DNA of 64,000 nucleotides from Sphaerimonospora sp050942215 (GTDB lineage: Bacteria > Actinomycetota > Actinomycetes > Streptosporangiales > Streptosporangiaceae), in assembly GCF_050942215.1 (NCBI RefSeq), contig NZ_CP192056.1:1860001-1924000 (forward strand). Reading direction: 5' to 3'. The notes under the pieces are model-generated. The model made no database searches. It saw only the letters and a list, made by a program, of their open reading frames with translations, and was not told the origin of the DNA. Numbering within the stretch: position 1 is the first letter of the stretch; each line of letters starts with the position of its first letter. The position numbers and the translations under genes were made by a program. Shown here one piece after another: positions 34,025 through 42,698 of the stretch.

Positions 34025-34897
34025 ATGGCACGCCCGGCGAGGCGGGGCGGCGGCTACTGGGTCTACCTGATCCCGAGCGTGGTGCTGTTCCTCGTGGTGA
34101 TCGTGGTGCCGTTCGCGATGAACGTCGCGGCCAGTTTCACCCGCTGGTCGGGGGTCGGCACCCCCACCTGGATCGGCTTCGGCAACTATGCGAAGCTCCT
34201 GCGGGACGAGCGGTTCTGGGCGTCGTTCCAGCACAACGTCGGCCTGATCGTCGCGATGGCCGTGGTGCCCACGATCATCGGGCTCGTGCTCGCCGCGGCG
34301 CTGTTCGACTACATCGGCAGGCGGTTCGGGACGCGTACGGCGTCCGCGCTGCGCGCGGCGTACTACCTGCCGCAGGTGCTGCCGGTCGCCGTGGCCGGCG
34401 TGGTGTGGGGCTGGATGCTGCACCCGTCCTACGGCGCGGTGAACCAGATCTTCGGGCTGAAGGTCAACTGGCTGGGCGACTCCGACATCGCGCTGGCCAC
34501 GGTCATGGCGGTCATGGTGTGGTTCCAGCTCGGCTATCCGGTCGTCATCTTCATGGCCGGGCTGCAGCGTGCCGATCCCGCGCTGCACGAGGCCGCGGAG
34601 ATCGACGGGGCGTCGTGGTGGCGCAGGTTCTGGCACATCACGATCCCGCAGATCCGGCCGGAGATCTTCGTCGTCCTGCTGACCTGCACGATCGCCGCGC
34701 TGAAGGTGTTCGGCCCGATCTTCGTGCTGACCAGGGGAGGGCCGGGCTCGGCCACGATGGTGCCGTCGTACTTCTCCTACCTGAACTTCTTCCAGAAGGC
34801 CGACGTCGGGTACGGCTCGGCCATCGCGACCGTGCTCGCACTGATCATCGTGGTGGTCACCTTCCTCTTCCTCCGCCTGCAGGAGCGTGACTCGTGA
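34025..34897 (+). CDS. Sugar ABC transporter permease (MalF/UgpA type)
   Basis: The 290-residue membrane protein has six or so hydrophobic segments and the permease EAA loop EAAEIDGASWWRRFWHITIPQIRP that contacts the ATPase. ATG 34025 lies two bases after the binding-protein stop. It overlaps the second permease by four bases (GTGA), indicating translational coupling. Confidence 0.93.
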   Translation: MARPARRGGGYWVYLIPSVVLFLVVIVVPFAMNVAASFTRWSGVGTPTWIGFGNYAKLLRDERFWASFQHNVGLIVAMAVVPTIIGLVLAAALFDYIGRRFGTRTASALRAAYYLPQVLPVAVAGVVWGWMLHPSYGAVNQIFGLKVNWLGDSDIALATVMAVMVWFQLGYPVVIFMAGLQRADPALHEAAEIDGASWWRRFWHITIPQIRPEIFVVLLTCTIAALKVFGPIFVLTRGGPGSATMVPSYFSYLNFFQKADVGYGSAIATVLALIIVVVTFLFLRLQERDS

Positions 34898-35736
34898 GAA
34901 CCATCCACGCTCCGGGCGGGACTCCCGGAAGATGGGCCGTGCTCGCCGCGCTGGTCGTGCTCGCGGTCGTGATGCTGTTCCCCTTCGTGATCGTCACGTC
35001 GAACGCGATCAAGTCGCCGGCCGAGTATTCCTCGGGCGGCCCGCTGAGCCTGCCGCAGGGCGTCTATTTCGACGGGATCGTCGAGTTCTGGCAGCGGGTG
35101 GACTTCGGCCGCAAGCTTTGGAACAGCTTTCTGATCAGCGGCACGGTCGCGCTGGCCGCCGTCGTGCTGTCCGTGCTGAACGCCTACGCGCTCGGGATCG
35201 GCCGGGTCAGGGGCAGGCTGTGGATCCTGGTGTTCTTCCTGGTGGCCAACACGATGCCGCAGGAGGCCCTGGTGTATCCGCTGTACTACCTGGCCAAGCA
35301 GGCCGGGCTGTACGACTCCAAGCTCGCCGTGATCGTGATCTTCACGGTGATCCAGGCGGCCTTCGGCACCTATCTGCTGTCGGCCGTGCTCGGGCAGTTC
35401 CCCCGGGAGATCCTGGAGGCCGCGGCGCTGGACGGCGCCGGCAGGTGGCGGACGCTGTGGCGGATCGTCGTGCCGATCAGCCGCCCGACCCTGTCCGTGC
35501 TGGTCATCTTCTTCTTCATCTGGACCTGGAACGAGTTCTTCCTGCCGCTGATCTTCTTGATCTCCAACGACAACCAGACCGTACCGGTCGCCCTCGGCGT
35601 GCTGCAGGGGGACAAGATGATGGACGCCACCATGTCCAGCGCGTCGGCGCTGCTGGGCATCGTGCCGGCCGTCGCCTTCTTCCTGATCTTCCAGCGCACG
35701 CTGACCCGGGGCATCACGGTCGGCGCCGTCAAGTGA
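34894..35736 (+). CDS. Sugar ABC transporter permease (MalG/UgpE type)
   Basis: The 280-residue membrane protein starts at GTG 34894, overlapping the previous stop, behind AGGAGCGTGA. The EAA loop reads EAAALDGAGRWRTLWRIVVPISRP and the C-terminus TRGITVGAVK is typical. It completes the importer with the previous two genes. Confidence 0.93.
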   Translation: MRTIHAPGGTPGRWAVLAALVVLAVVMLFPFVIVTSNAIKSPAEYSSGGPLSLPQGVYFDGIVEFWQRVDFGRKLWNSFLISGTVALAAVVLSVLNAYALGIGRVRGRLWILVFFLVANTMPQEALVYPLYYLAKQAGLYDSKLAVIVIFTVIQAAFGTYLLSAVLGQFPREILEAAALDGAGRWRTLWRIVVPISRPTLSVLVIFFFIWTWNEFFLPLIFLISNDNQTVPVALGVLQGDKMMDATMSSASALLGIVPAVAFFLIFQRTLTRGITVGAVK

Positions 35737-35777
35737 CCCGGAATCACCCCGAGCCATCCACCTGACCTGGAGGCGAC

Positions 35778-38700
35778 ATGCCCCTTCGACGATCCCTTGG
35801 GGTGGCGGCCGCGCTCGCCCTGGCCGCCGGATTATGCACCACCCCGGCGCGGGCGGCCGAGGATCTCCCGTTCCGCGACCCGGGACTGCCGCTCGCCCAG
35901 CGGATCGACGACCTGCTGGGCCGCCTCACGCTCGATGAGAAGATCTCGCTGCTGCACCAGTCGCAGGCCGCGATCCCGCGCCTGGGCGTGCCGTACCACA
36001 AGAACGGCACCGAGGCCCTGCACGGCGTGGCCTGGTCCAACGACGACAAGAACGGCTGGGCGCAGACGTTCGCGAGCGGCACGGTCTTCCCGCAGGCGGT
36101 CGGTCTCGCCAGCACCTGGGATCCCGAGCTGATCGAGCGGGTCGGCTCGGCGGTGGGCGACGAGGTGCGCGGATACAACTCCGCCGACCCGGTCGCCTGG
36201 GGCACCCAGGTCTGGGCTCCGGTGGTGAACCTGCTGCGCGATCCCCGGTGGGGCCGCAACGAGGAGGGATACTCCGAGGATCCGCTGCTCACCGGAGCGA
36301 TCTCCACGGCGTACGGCAGGGGCCTGCAGGGCGACGACCCCTTCTACCTGAAGACGGCCCCGGTGCTCAAGCACTACCTGGCCAACAACAACGAGTACCG
36401 GCGCAGCCTCACCTCCTCGAACCTGCCGCCCCGGGTCAAGCACGAGTACGACGAGGCCGCGTTCAAGCCCGCGATCTCGGCCGACGCCGCCACCGGCGTG
36501 ATGGGTTCCTACAACCTGGTCAACGGACGTCCCAACACCGTCAACCCCGACCTGAACGACGTCGTGCGGTCCTGGACGTCCAAGGATCTCTACAACGTCA
36601 GCGACGCCTGGGCCCCGCACGCGCTCACCGATCCCGAGCACTACTTCGACAACGAGACCGAGGCGTTCGCAGCCACGCTGAAGGCCGGCATCGACAGCTT
36701 CACCGTCGACGACGACAAGCCCGGCACGATGACCGGGCTGATCGAGGACGCGCTCGGCAGGGGGCTGCTCGCCGAGGCCGACATCGACCGGTCGGTGCGG
36801 CACGCGCTGTCGATCCGGTTCCGGCTCGGCCAGTTCGACCCGGACGGCGGGCCGTACGCGAAGATCACCGAAGATGTGATCAACAGTGTGGCCCATCAGC
36901 GGCTCAACCGCGAGACCGCGGGCAAGGCCATGGTGCTGCTGAAGAACGCGGCGCCGAAGAAGCGGCCTCCCGCGGAGAACCCGGTGAAGAACTCCGCGGA
37001 GAACCCGGCGAAGAAGAAGCCGGGGCCGATCCTTCCGCTCGACCCGGCCACGACCAAGAAGATCGCCGTGGTCGGCCCGCTGCAGGACACGCTGTTCACC
37101 GACTGGTACAGCGGCAGGATGCCGTACCAGGTGACGCCTCTCGACGGGATCAGGGAGCGGCTCGGCGGCGGGGCGACCGTGACCGGAGCCGACGCGCTCG
37201 ACCGGGTCGCGCTCAGGGACGTGGCCAGCGGGAAGTACGTCACGGTGACCGGCGCCGCCGACGCGGTCGTCGCGTCCGACACAGCGCCCACCGAGGCGTC
37301 GCAGTTCGACGTCACGGACTGGACCGACGGCGTGTCAACGCTGCGCAACGTGGGCAACGGCAAGCTGCTCACCGGCAACTGGGGTACGTTCCTCGCCAAC
37401 TCCGACAATCCGGATGGGTGGTACGTGCAGCAGCAGTTCCGGCTGGAGCGGCAGGACGACGGGACCTACCTGATCCGGTACGCCGGATACGAGGTCGACG
37501 AGTCGTGGTGGTGGATCCCCGAGCACTACGTGACCGTCGGCGCCGACGGCACGCTGGGCATGGGATCGAAGGCCGAGGCGGCCCACTTCGCCAGGGAGAT
37601 CGTCATCAGCGGTGCCGACACGGCGGCGGCCGCCGCGAGAGACGCGGACGCGGCCGTCGTGGTGGTCGGCAGCAACCCGTTCGTCGCGGGCCGGGAGAAC
37701 CACGACCGCGACGGCCTCGAGCTCGGCGAGGCCCAGCAGGATCTGATCGCCGCCGTCGTCGAGGCGAACCCGAACACGGTGATCGTCCTGGAGGACAGCT
37801 ACCCGACGACCATGCGGAAGGTGGAGGACGAGGTCGCCTCGCTGCTGTGGACCACCCACGCGGGCGCCGAGACCGGCCGTGCCCTCGCCGACGTGCTCTT
37901 CGGCGACGTCAACCCGGCCGGGCGGCTCACCCAGACCTGGTATCGGTCCGACGCCGACCTGCCGGACATCCTCGACTACGACATCACCAAGACCGGCCAC
38001 ACGTACCTCTACTACCGCGGCGCGCCGCTCTACCCGTTCGGACACGGACTGTCGTACACGACGTTCGGCTACCAGGGGCTGCGGGCCACGCCCAAGGGCG
38101 ACGGGTGGGAGGTCGGTGTGAAGGTGACCAACACGGGCGACCGGGCCGGCGACGAGGTCGTCCAGCTCTACACGCACCAGCGGACCTCCCGGGTGACGCA
38201 ACCGGTCAAGCGGCTCGGCGGCTTCCAGCGGCTGACGCTGGCCCCGGGCGAGACGAAGACGGTCACCTTCCGGCTCGACCGCGCAGATCTGGCGCTGTGG
38301 GACGTCACACGGAACAAGTGGACGGTCGAGACCTCCCCGCACGATGTCATGGTCGGCTCGTCGTCGGCGCACATCCGGCAGCGGACGACGATCGCCGTCA
38401 AGGGCGAGCGGATCCCGCCGCGCGACCTGTCGAAGACCACCAGGGCGATCGACTTCGACGACTACTCGGGCGTCGACCTGGTCGACGAGACCAAGGCGCG
38501 CGGCGACGCCGTCGGCGGGACGGCGGGCGACTGGATCGTCTTCCGTGACGCCGACCTGAGAGGCCGCCCGGCCGGCGTGACGGCGGGTGTGGCCGCTGCC
38601 AGTGGCGGCTCCATCGAGCTGCGCGCCGGCTCGCCGACCGGCAAGCTGATCGCCACGGTTCCGGTCGGCGCGACCGGCGGCGTCTACGCCTGGGGTACGG

Positions 38701-38792
38701 CGACCGCTCCGGTGACCGGCGCCTCCGGCATCAAGGACCTCTACCTCGTGTTCAGGGGCGACCTGAGGATCAGGGACCTCGCCCTCCGCTGA
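35778..38792 (+). CDS. Secreted GH3 glycosidase, beta-xylosidase-like, with inserted beta-trefoil domain
   Basis: The 1004-residue protein starts with a signal peptide ending near ARAAED (about 27), so it acts outside the cell. The GH3 barrel has NGTEALHGVAW, VFPQAVGLASTWDPELI, RWGRNEEGYSEDPLLTG and likely nucleophile Asp276 in NVSDAW, the pattern of beta-xylosidase/beta-glucosidase GH3 enzymes. A segment at about 475–610 with beta-trefoil/fascin-like repeats (DVASGKYVTV, NVGNGKLLTG, AGYEVDESWW) interrupts the second GH3 domain, followed by a fibronectin III-like domain and a CBM6/35-like tail (about 890–1004). ATG 35778 follows GGAGG. It ends the GH31 operon. A Lys/Pro/Asn-rich loop (PVKNSAENPAKKKPG) marks a low-complexity insertion. 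Confidence 0.88.
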   Translation: MPLRRSLGVAAALALAAGLCTTPARAAEDLPFRDPGLPLAQRIDDLLGRLTLDEKISLLHQSQAAIPRLGVPYHKNGTEALHGVAWSNDDKNGWAQTFASGTVFPQAVGLASTWDPELIERVGSAVGDEVRGYNSADPVAWGTQVWAPVVNLLRDPRWGRNEEGYSEDPLLTGAISTAYGRGLQGDDPFYLKTAPVLKHYLANNNEYRRSLTSSNLPPRVKHEYDEAAFKPAISADAATGVMGSYNLVNGRPNTVNPDLNDVVRSWTSKDLYNVSDAWAPHALTDPEHYFDNETEAFAATLKAGIDSFTVDDDKPGTMTGLIEDALGRGLLAEADIDRSVRHALSIRFRLGQFDPDGGPYAKITEDVINSVAHQRLNRETAGKAMVLLKNAAPKKRPPAENPVKNSAENPAKKKPGPILPLDPATTKKIAVVGPLQDTLFTDWYSGRMPYQVTPLDGIRERLGGGATVTGADALDRVALRDVASGKYVTVTGAADAVVASDTAPTEASQFDVTDWTDGVSTLRNVGNGKLLTGNWGTFLANSDNPDGWYVQQQFRLERQDDGTYLIRYAGYEVDESWWWIPEHYVTVGADGTLGMGSKAEAAHFAREIVISGADTAAAAARDADAAVVVVGSNPFVAGRENHDRDGLELGEAQQDLIAAVVEANPNTVIVLEDSYPTTMRKVEDEVASLLWTTHAGAETGRALADVLFGDVNPAGRLTQTWYRSDADLPDILDYDITKTGHTYLYYRGAPLYPFGHGLSYTTFGYQGLRATPKGDGWEVGVKVTNTGDRAGDEVVQLYTHQRTSRVTQPVKRLGGFQRLTLAPGETKTVTFRLDRADLALWDVTRNKWTVETSPHDVMVGSSSAHIRQRTTIAVKGERIPPRDLSKTTRAIDFDDYSGVDLVDETKARGDAVGGTAGDWIVFRDADLRGRPAGVTAGVAAASGGSIELRAGSPTGKLIATVPVGATGGVYAWGTATAPVTGASGIKDLYLVFRGDLRIRDLALR

Positions 38793-38849
38793 GTACGGAC
38801 ACGGGAACGGGCTCCTTCCGGCGGTGACGCGCCGGAGAAATGGGATGGT

Positions 38850-39155
38850 GTGACGGCGGTTACGGACGTCATGGTCGCCGACATGAGAGTCCCGGAAAGC
38901 AGGGAGGTATTGGAAAGGGCAGTTGCCCTACTCAGAGATCGTAGCTGGATGGTCGACACAGAACGACTGCCCGATTGGGTGTCGATGAGGTCGGACCGCT
39001 GGGAGGATACGGAGCTGTCCCTGACCCGGTTCGAGTCTTTCCAGGTTGATGAGTTCGAAGACCCGCAATTGGCGAAGGTGATCAAAAGCGTGCGTGCACG
39101 CGTCGGAACCGAGGGTGTCATCGTCCTTGAATTCGATCGGAAAGACAGACCATGA
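38850..39155 (+). CDS. Hypothetical protein, 101 residues
   Basis: The frame starts at GTG 38850 behind GGAGAAATGGGAT. The predicted protein is acidic-amphipathic (LERAVALLRDRSWMVDTERLPDW ... EGVIVLEFDRKD) with no signal or membrane segment and ends with a clean stop. G+C is lower than in its neighbours (about 56% by eye), which may mean recent arrival. No family recognised. A start at ATG 38871 is possible. Confidence 0.55.
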   Translation: MTAVTDVMVADMRVPESREVLERAVALLRDRSWMVDTERLPDWVSMRSDRWEDTELSLTRFESFQVDEFEDPQLAKVIKSVRARVGTEGVIVLEFDRKDRP

Positions 39156-39695
39156 TCGCTATCGTCCGAACCCGTGAACGAACAAATCCGAAATCACACA
39201 TCTGCGAGGCTTCGTGATCCCGCGTGGCCAGGGTTCTTCGAGGAAGCTTTCTCTCGGTAGACAGGAGTCTCGGTCGAAAGCCGCCGGCTTCGGGCTGCGG
39301 GCGGTGGTCGAGTCCGTCATCGCCGGCTGGGGTGAGGGCGCCGCCCGACTCGTCGAGTGCGGTCACCGACGAGGTCGCCCGGCTCGTCTGCGAAACCCCG
39401 GCGCTGTCCGCGACGCGGGATCCCGGCCCTGTGTCGAGCGCGCTGACCGTCGGCGGCACGGTCCGGCCGGCGGTCGGCGACGATGGGCGCGGCTACAGCC
39501 CGCACGCGCTGCCGAAGGTTGACGGCCTGCGCCGACGGGTGGGGGGCCTGGGCGGTGTCCTCACCTTCGTGTCGGAGCCGGGCGACGGGAGCACCGTCTC
39601 GCTGGAGCTTCCTTCAGGCACAGGCCGGGCAAAGGGGAGGTAACGGAAATCCTCTCAGAGAGCGGGTCGATTAAAGGTTCGCTATTCTCCCCGAT
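39156..39695. other. 540-bp gap with degenerate coding sequence
   Basis: The stretch holds a 28-codon frame (39174–39260) and a remnant resembling the ATPase end of a histidine kinase (see pseudogene). No intact gene is seen. The last bases carry TATTCT at 39683–39688, seven bases before the kinase ATG, a candidate -10 for a leaderless message. Confidence 0.55.
39224..39643 (+). pseudogene. Histidine kinase HATPase remnant
   Basis: The C-terminal third of this frame, VRPAVGDDGRGYSPHALPKVDGLRRRVGGLGGVLTF and SEPGDGSTVSLELPS (joined here across a short gap), follows the G1–G2 ATP-binding pattern of NarL-type sensor kinases (DDGRGF...GLxxxRxRVxxLGGxLxxxSxPGxGTxVxxxLP). Upstream kinase and sensor parts are missing and no response regulator is near. 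I read it as a decayed fragment; it could still be expressed as a 139-residue peptide. Confidence 0.6.
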
Positions 39696-41225
39696 ATGGC
39701 CGAATCGCTGGGGGAGACGCCGGCCTCGCGATATCACCTGCTGCGGCCCCTCGGCTCCGGTGGCATGGGCACGGTCTGGCTGGCAAGGGATGTCCTGCTC
39801 GATCGCGAGGTCGCGGTCAAGGAACTGCGGGTGCCCGACGGGCTGCCCGAGCGGGAACGCGCGGAACGGGTCGCGCGGGTCATGCGGGAGGCCGAGGTCA
39901 CCGCGCGCGTCCGCCATCCCGGGATCGTCGCCGTGCACGACGTGCTCGTACACGACGGCAAGCCCTGGATCGTCATGGAGCTGCTGCACGGTCACGACCT
40001 GTCCGAGGAGATCTCGACCTACGGGCCGATGGCGCCCCCGCTGGTGGCGGACATCGGCGCCCGGGTGCTGGAGGCGCTGTCGGAGGCGCACTCCCGTGGC
40101 GTGCAGCACCGGGACGTCAAGCCGGGAAACGTGTTCCTCGCCGACGGAGGCCGCGTCGTGCTCACCGACTTCGGCATCGCCCGCCCGGCCGACCGGACAG
40201 CGCTGACCGAGGCCGGACTGCTCGTCGGCTCCCCGGGCTTCATCGCCCCGGAGCGGCTGTCGGGCGAGCCGGGCGGTCCGGCCGCCGACCTGTGGTCGCT
40301 CGCCGCGACGCTGTACGCCGCCGTCGAGGGCGGCTCGCCGTACCGCTCCTCCTCGCAGGAGTCGCCGGCGGAGGTGATCGCGGCGACGCTGACGCGCGAT
40401 CCCCGGCCGCCGCGGCTGGCGGGCCCGCTCGGGCCGCTGCTGATGTGGATGCTGGCCCGGGATCCGGCCGCCCGGCCGGACGCCGCCGCGGCGCTGGATC
40501 TCCTCCGGCGGATCGCGGCCGGCGACGCCCCGGAGATCCGGCCGGTGCCGACGAGGCCGGACCGGAGGCGCGCCGGCCGGTGGATCGGCGTGGCCGCTGC
40601 GGTGACCGCCGTGGCGGTGGCCGCGACCGCCGCCGTCCTCGTCCTCGACGACGGCGGAAACGACGGCGGCGCGGAGGCGGCGGCCCGCCCGGTGTCGCCG
40701 ACCTTCTCCCGGAAGGTCGACCTGTGCCGCGCGCTGACTCCGGAGCAGGTCGGGCGGGTGCTCGGCACCGCCACGCCGCCGGAGGGCCGTGCGTCGGGCG
40801 ATGAGTGCCAGTGGACCGTCACCGGCGCCGGGATCTCCCTGACCGCCCAGACCGACTCCGACACCCCCGAGCCGTGGGCGCTCACGCTCGACTCGGCCCG
40901 GACCCTCCTGGCGGGCCTGCGCCGGCAGTACGGCTCTGCCCCACGGGACGGCCACTGGATCTGGTACGAGGTCGGCGTCGACCGCAAGACCGCCGTCATC
41001 GTGTCCGCCGCCCGGCCGGCCGAGGGCGTGGGCGACGAGGCGTTCACCGCCGACATCACCAGACCGGAGGGCGCGGCCCAGGCGTCCGAGGTCTACTTCC
41101 GCCTCGGCGATCTCGTGGCCCGCTTCCAGTACGCCGACCTCGACGCCGGATCGGTCGAGGGCCTGCGACGGCGCACGACGGAGGCGGCCAGGCTGGCGAC
41201 CGAAGGGCTTCGAGGGCTGGCCTGA
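39696..41225 (+). CDS. Transmembrane Ser/Thr protein kinase with Cys-containing outer domain
   Basis: The 509-residue protein has a Hanks-type kinase domain (glycine loop LGSGGMGTVWLA, Lys42 in VAVKEL, HRDVKPGN with catalytic Asp140, DFG, APE), then a single transmembrane helix at about 296–317. The outer domain (about 330–509) has LCRALTPEQVGRVLG and CQWTV, a two-Cys pattern shared with the two following genes. It presumably senses an envelope signal and phosphorylates cytoplasmic proteins. There is no ribosome site before ATG 39696; TATTCT seven bases upstream suggests a leaderless transcript. The next kinase gene starts immediately after its stop. Confidence 0.92.
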   Translation: MAESLGETPASRYHLLRPLGSGGMGTVWLARDVLLDREVAVKELRVPDGLPERERAERVARVMREAEVTARVRHPGIVAVHDVLVHDGKPWIVMELLHGHDLSEEISTYGPMAPPLVADIGARVLEALSEAHSRGVQHRDVKPGNVFLADGGRVVLTDFGIARPADRTALTEAGLLVGSPGFIAPERLSGEPGGPAADLWSLAATLYAAVEGGSPYRSSSQESPAEVIAATLTRDPRPPRLAGPLGPLLMWMLARDPAARPDAAAALDLLRRIAAGDAPEIRPVPTRPDRRRAGRWIGVAAAVTAVAVAATAAVLVLDDGGNDGGAEAAARPVSPTFSRKVDLCRALTPEQVGRVLGTATPPEGRASGDECQWTVTGAGISLTAQTDSDTPEPWALTLDSARTLLAGLRRQYGSAPRDGHWIWYEVGVDRKTAVIVSAARPAEGVGDEAFTADITRPEGAAQASEVYFRLGDLVARFQYADLDAGSVEGLRRRTTEAARLATEGLRGLA

Positions 41226-42674
41226 ATGGAACTGCTGGCCGGCCGCTACCGCCTCGTCGAAGCACTCGGCGAGGGCGGTGGCGGCATCGTCTGGCGGGCC
41301 ACCGACGAACTGCTGCGCCGCGAGGTCGCGATGAAGCAGGTCCGCGTCCCGTCCGGGCTCGGCGAGGCGGAGCTGGCCGAGTTCACCGACCGGGCGATCT
41401 ACGAGGCCCGGGCGGCGGGTCGGCTCAGCCACCCGTCGATCGTGATGATCCACGACGTGGTCCGGCACGGGGGGCTGCCGTGGATCGTGATGGACCTGGT
41501 GCCCGGTCGATCGCTCGACAGGGTGATCCGCGAGGACGGGCCGCTCCCGGTGCGGCGGGTGGCCGAGATCGGGCTTTCCGTGCTCGACGCGCTGGAGGCG
41601 GCGCACGCCAGAGGGATCCTGCACCGCGATGTGAAGCCCGCCAACGTGCTGATCGCGCCGGACGGCCGTGCGCTGCTCACCGACTTCGGGATCGCCGTCC
41701 GGCTCGGCACGCCCGGCATGGTCACGTCCGGTTCCGCGGGATCACCCGCCTACATGGCGCCGGAACGTTTCCGCGGTGAGCCGGACGGGCCGCCCTCCGA
41801 CCTGTGGTCGCTGGGCGCGACGCTGTACGCGGCGGTGGAGGGCCGGCCGCCGTTCGAGCGGGACCTCGCCGCCGCGCTCGTCGCCGCCGTGCTGCTGCAC
41901 CGGCCGCGGCCGATGGTCCTGGCCTCGCCCGAGCTGGCCTGGCTCGTGCACGGCCTGCTCGACAAGGATCCCGCCCGCCGCCTGCCGCCCCAGGTCGTAC
42001 GGCAGGCCCTGTACGCGCTGGCCGCCGCGCCCGAGCCCGCCGAACTTCGGCGGGGCCGTACGACGCGACTCGTGCTCGGCACCGTGCTGGTGCTGGTCGT
42101 GGGAGTGACGGCGGGGCTGGGGGCCTGGTGGCTGGCGGGCGAACCGGGGGCGGGTCCGGGCTCGGGCGGGGGACGCTTCACGACGGCCCCCGACCCGTGC
42201 CGCGGCCTCACGACCGCCGCGATCCGCGAGCTGTTCGGCGCCCAGGCCGCGCCCGAGCAGATGGATCACGCGGCGGCGGAGTCCGCCGGGGTGCCGGGAC
42301 GGCTCGCCCCGAGCTGTCAGTGGCGGGACCGCGCCAGCGGCCGGGACCGGACGATAACCGTGACCTACCGGCTCGCCGGCTCCGGCCGGGGGGAGGAGGC
42401 GGCCGATGCCGCGGCCCTGGAGCTCGCCGGGCGGCGCGCCGCCCAGGCCGAGGCGGGCGCCGTGCTCTACGACCAGCCGGGCATAGCGGATGAGGCGTTC
42501 TCACGCGACGAGTCGGATCCGGGCGCCGGGACCGCCGGGGCGACGGTCTGGTTCCGGCTCAGCAACCTCGTCGTCGAGGTCGCCTACCGCCGGACGGGCG
42601 AAGCGACGGTCGCTCCGGACGACCGGCGAACCGCCGTACGCGCGGCGGAGCTCGTCGATGTCGGACTCGGATGA
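41226..42674 (+). CDS. Second transmembrane Ser/Thr protein kinase of the cassette
   Basis: The 482-residue protein parallels its neighbour: glycine-rich loop LGEGGGGIVWRA, Lys37, ILHRDVKPAN with Asp135, DFG, APE, then a transmembrane helix at about 282–304 and an outer domain with PCRGLTTAAIRELFG and SCQWRD. ATG 41226 follows the TGA of the first kinase with no gap, so translation is coupled. Gene duplication is likely. Which substrates are phosphorylated cannot be told. Confidence 0.92.
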   Translation: MELLAGRYRLVEALGEGGGGIVWRATDELLRREVAMKQVRVPSGLGEAELAEFTDRAIYEARAAGRLSHPSIVMIHDVVRHGGLPWIVMDLVPGRSLDRVIREDGPLPVRRVAEIGLSVLDALEAAHARGILHRDVKPANVLIAPDGRALLTDFGIAVRLGTPGMVTSGSAGSPAYMAPERFRGEPDGPPSDLWSLGATLYAAVEGRPPFERDLAAALVAAVLLHRPRPMVLASPELAWLVHGLLDKDPARRLPPQVVRQALYALAAAPEPAELRRGRTTRLVLGTVLVLVVGVTAGLGAWWLAGEPGAGPGSGGGRFTTAPDPCRGLTTAAIRELFGAQAAPEQMDHAAAESAGVPGRLAPSCQWRDRASGRDRTITVTYRLAGSGRGEEAADAAALELAGRRAAQAEAGAVLYDQPGIADEAFSRDESDPGAGTAGATVWFRLSNLVVEVAYRRTGEATVAPDDRRTAVRAAELVDVGLG

Positions 42675-42698
42675 CCTTTCGGACCTTCAGGAGGCGAT

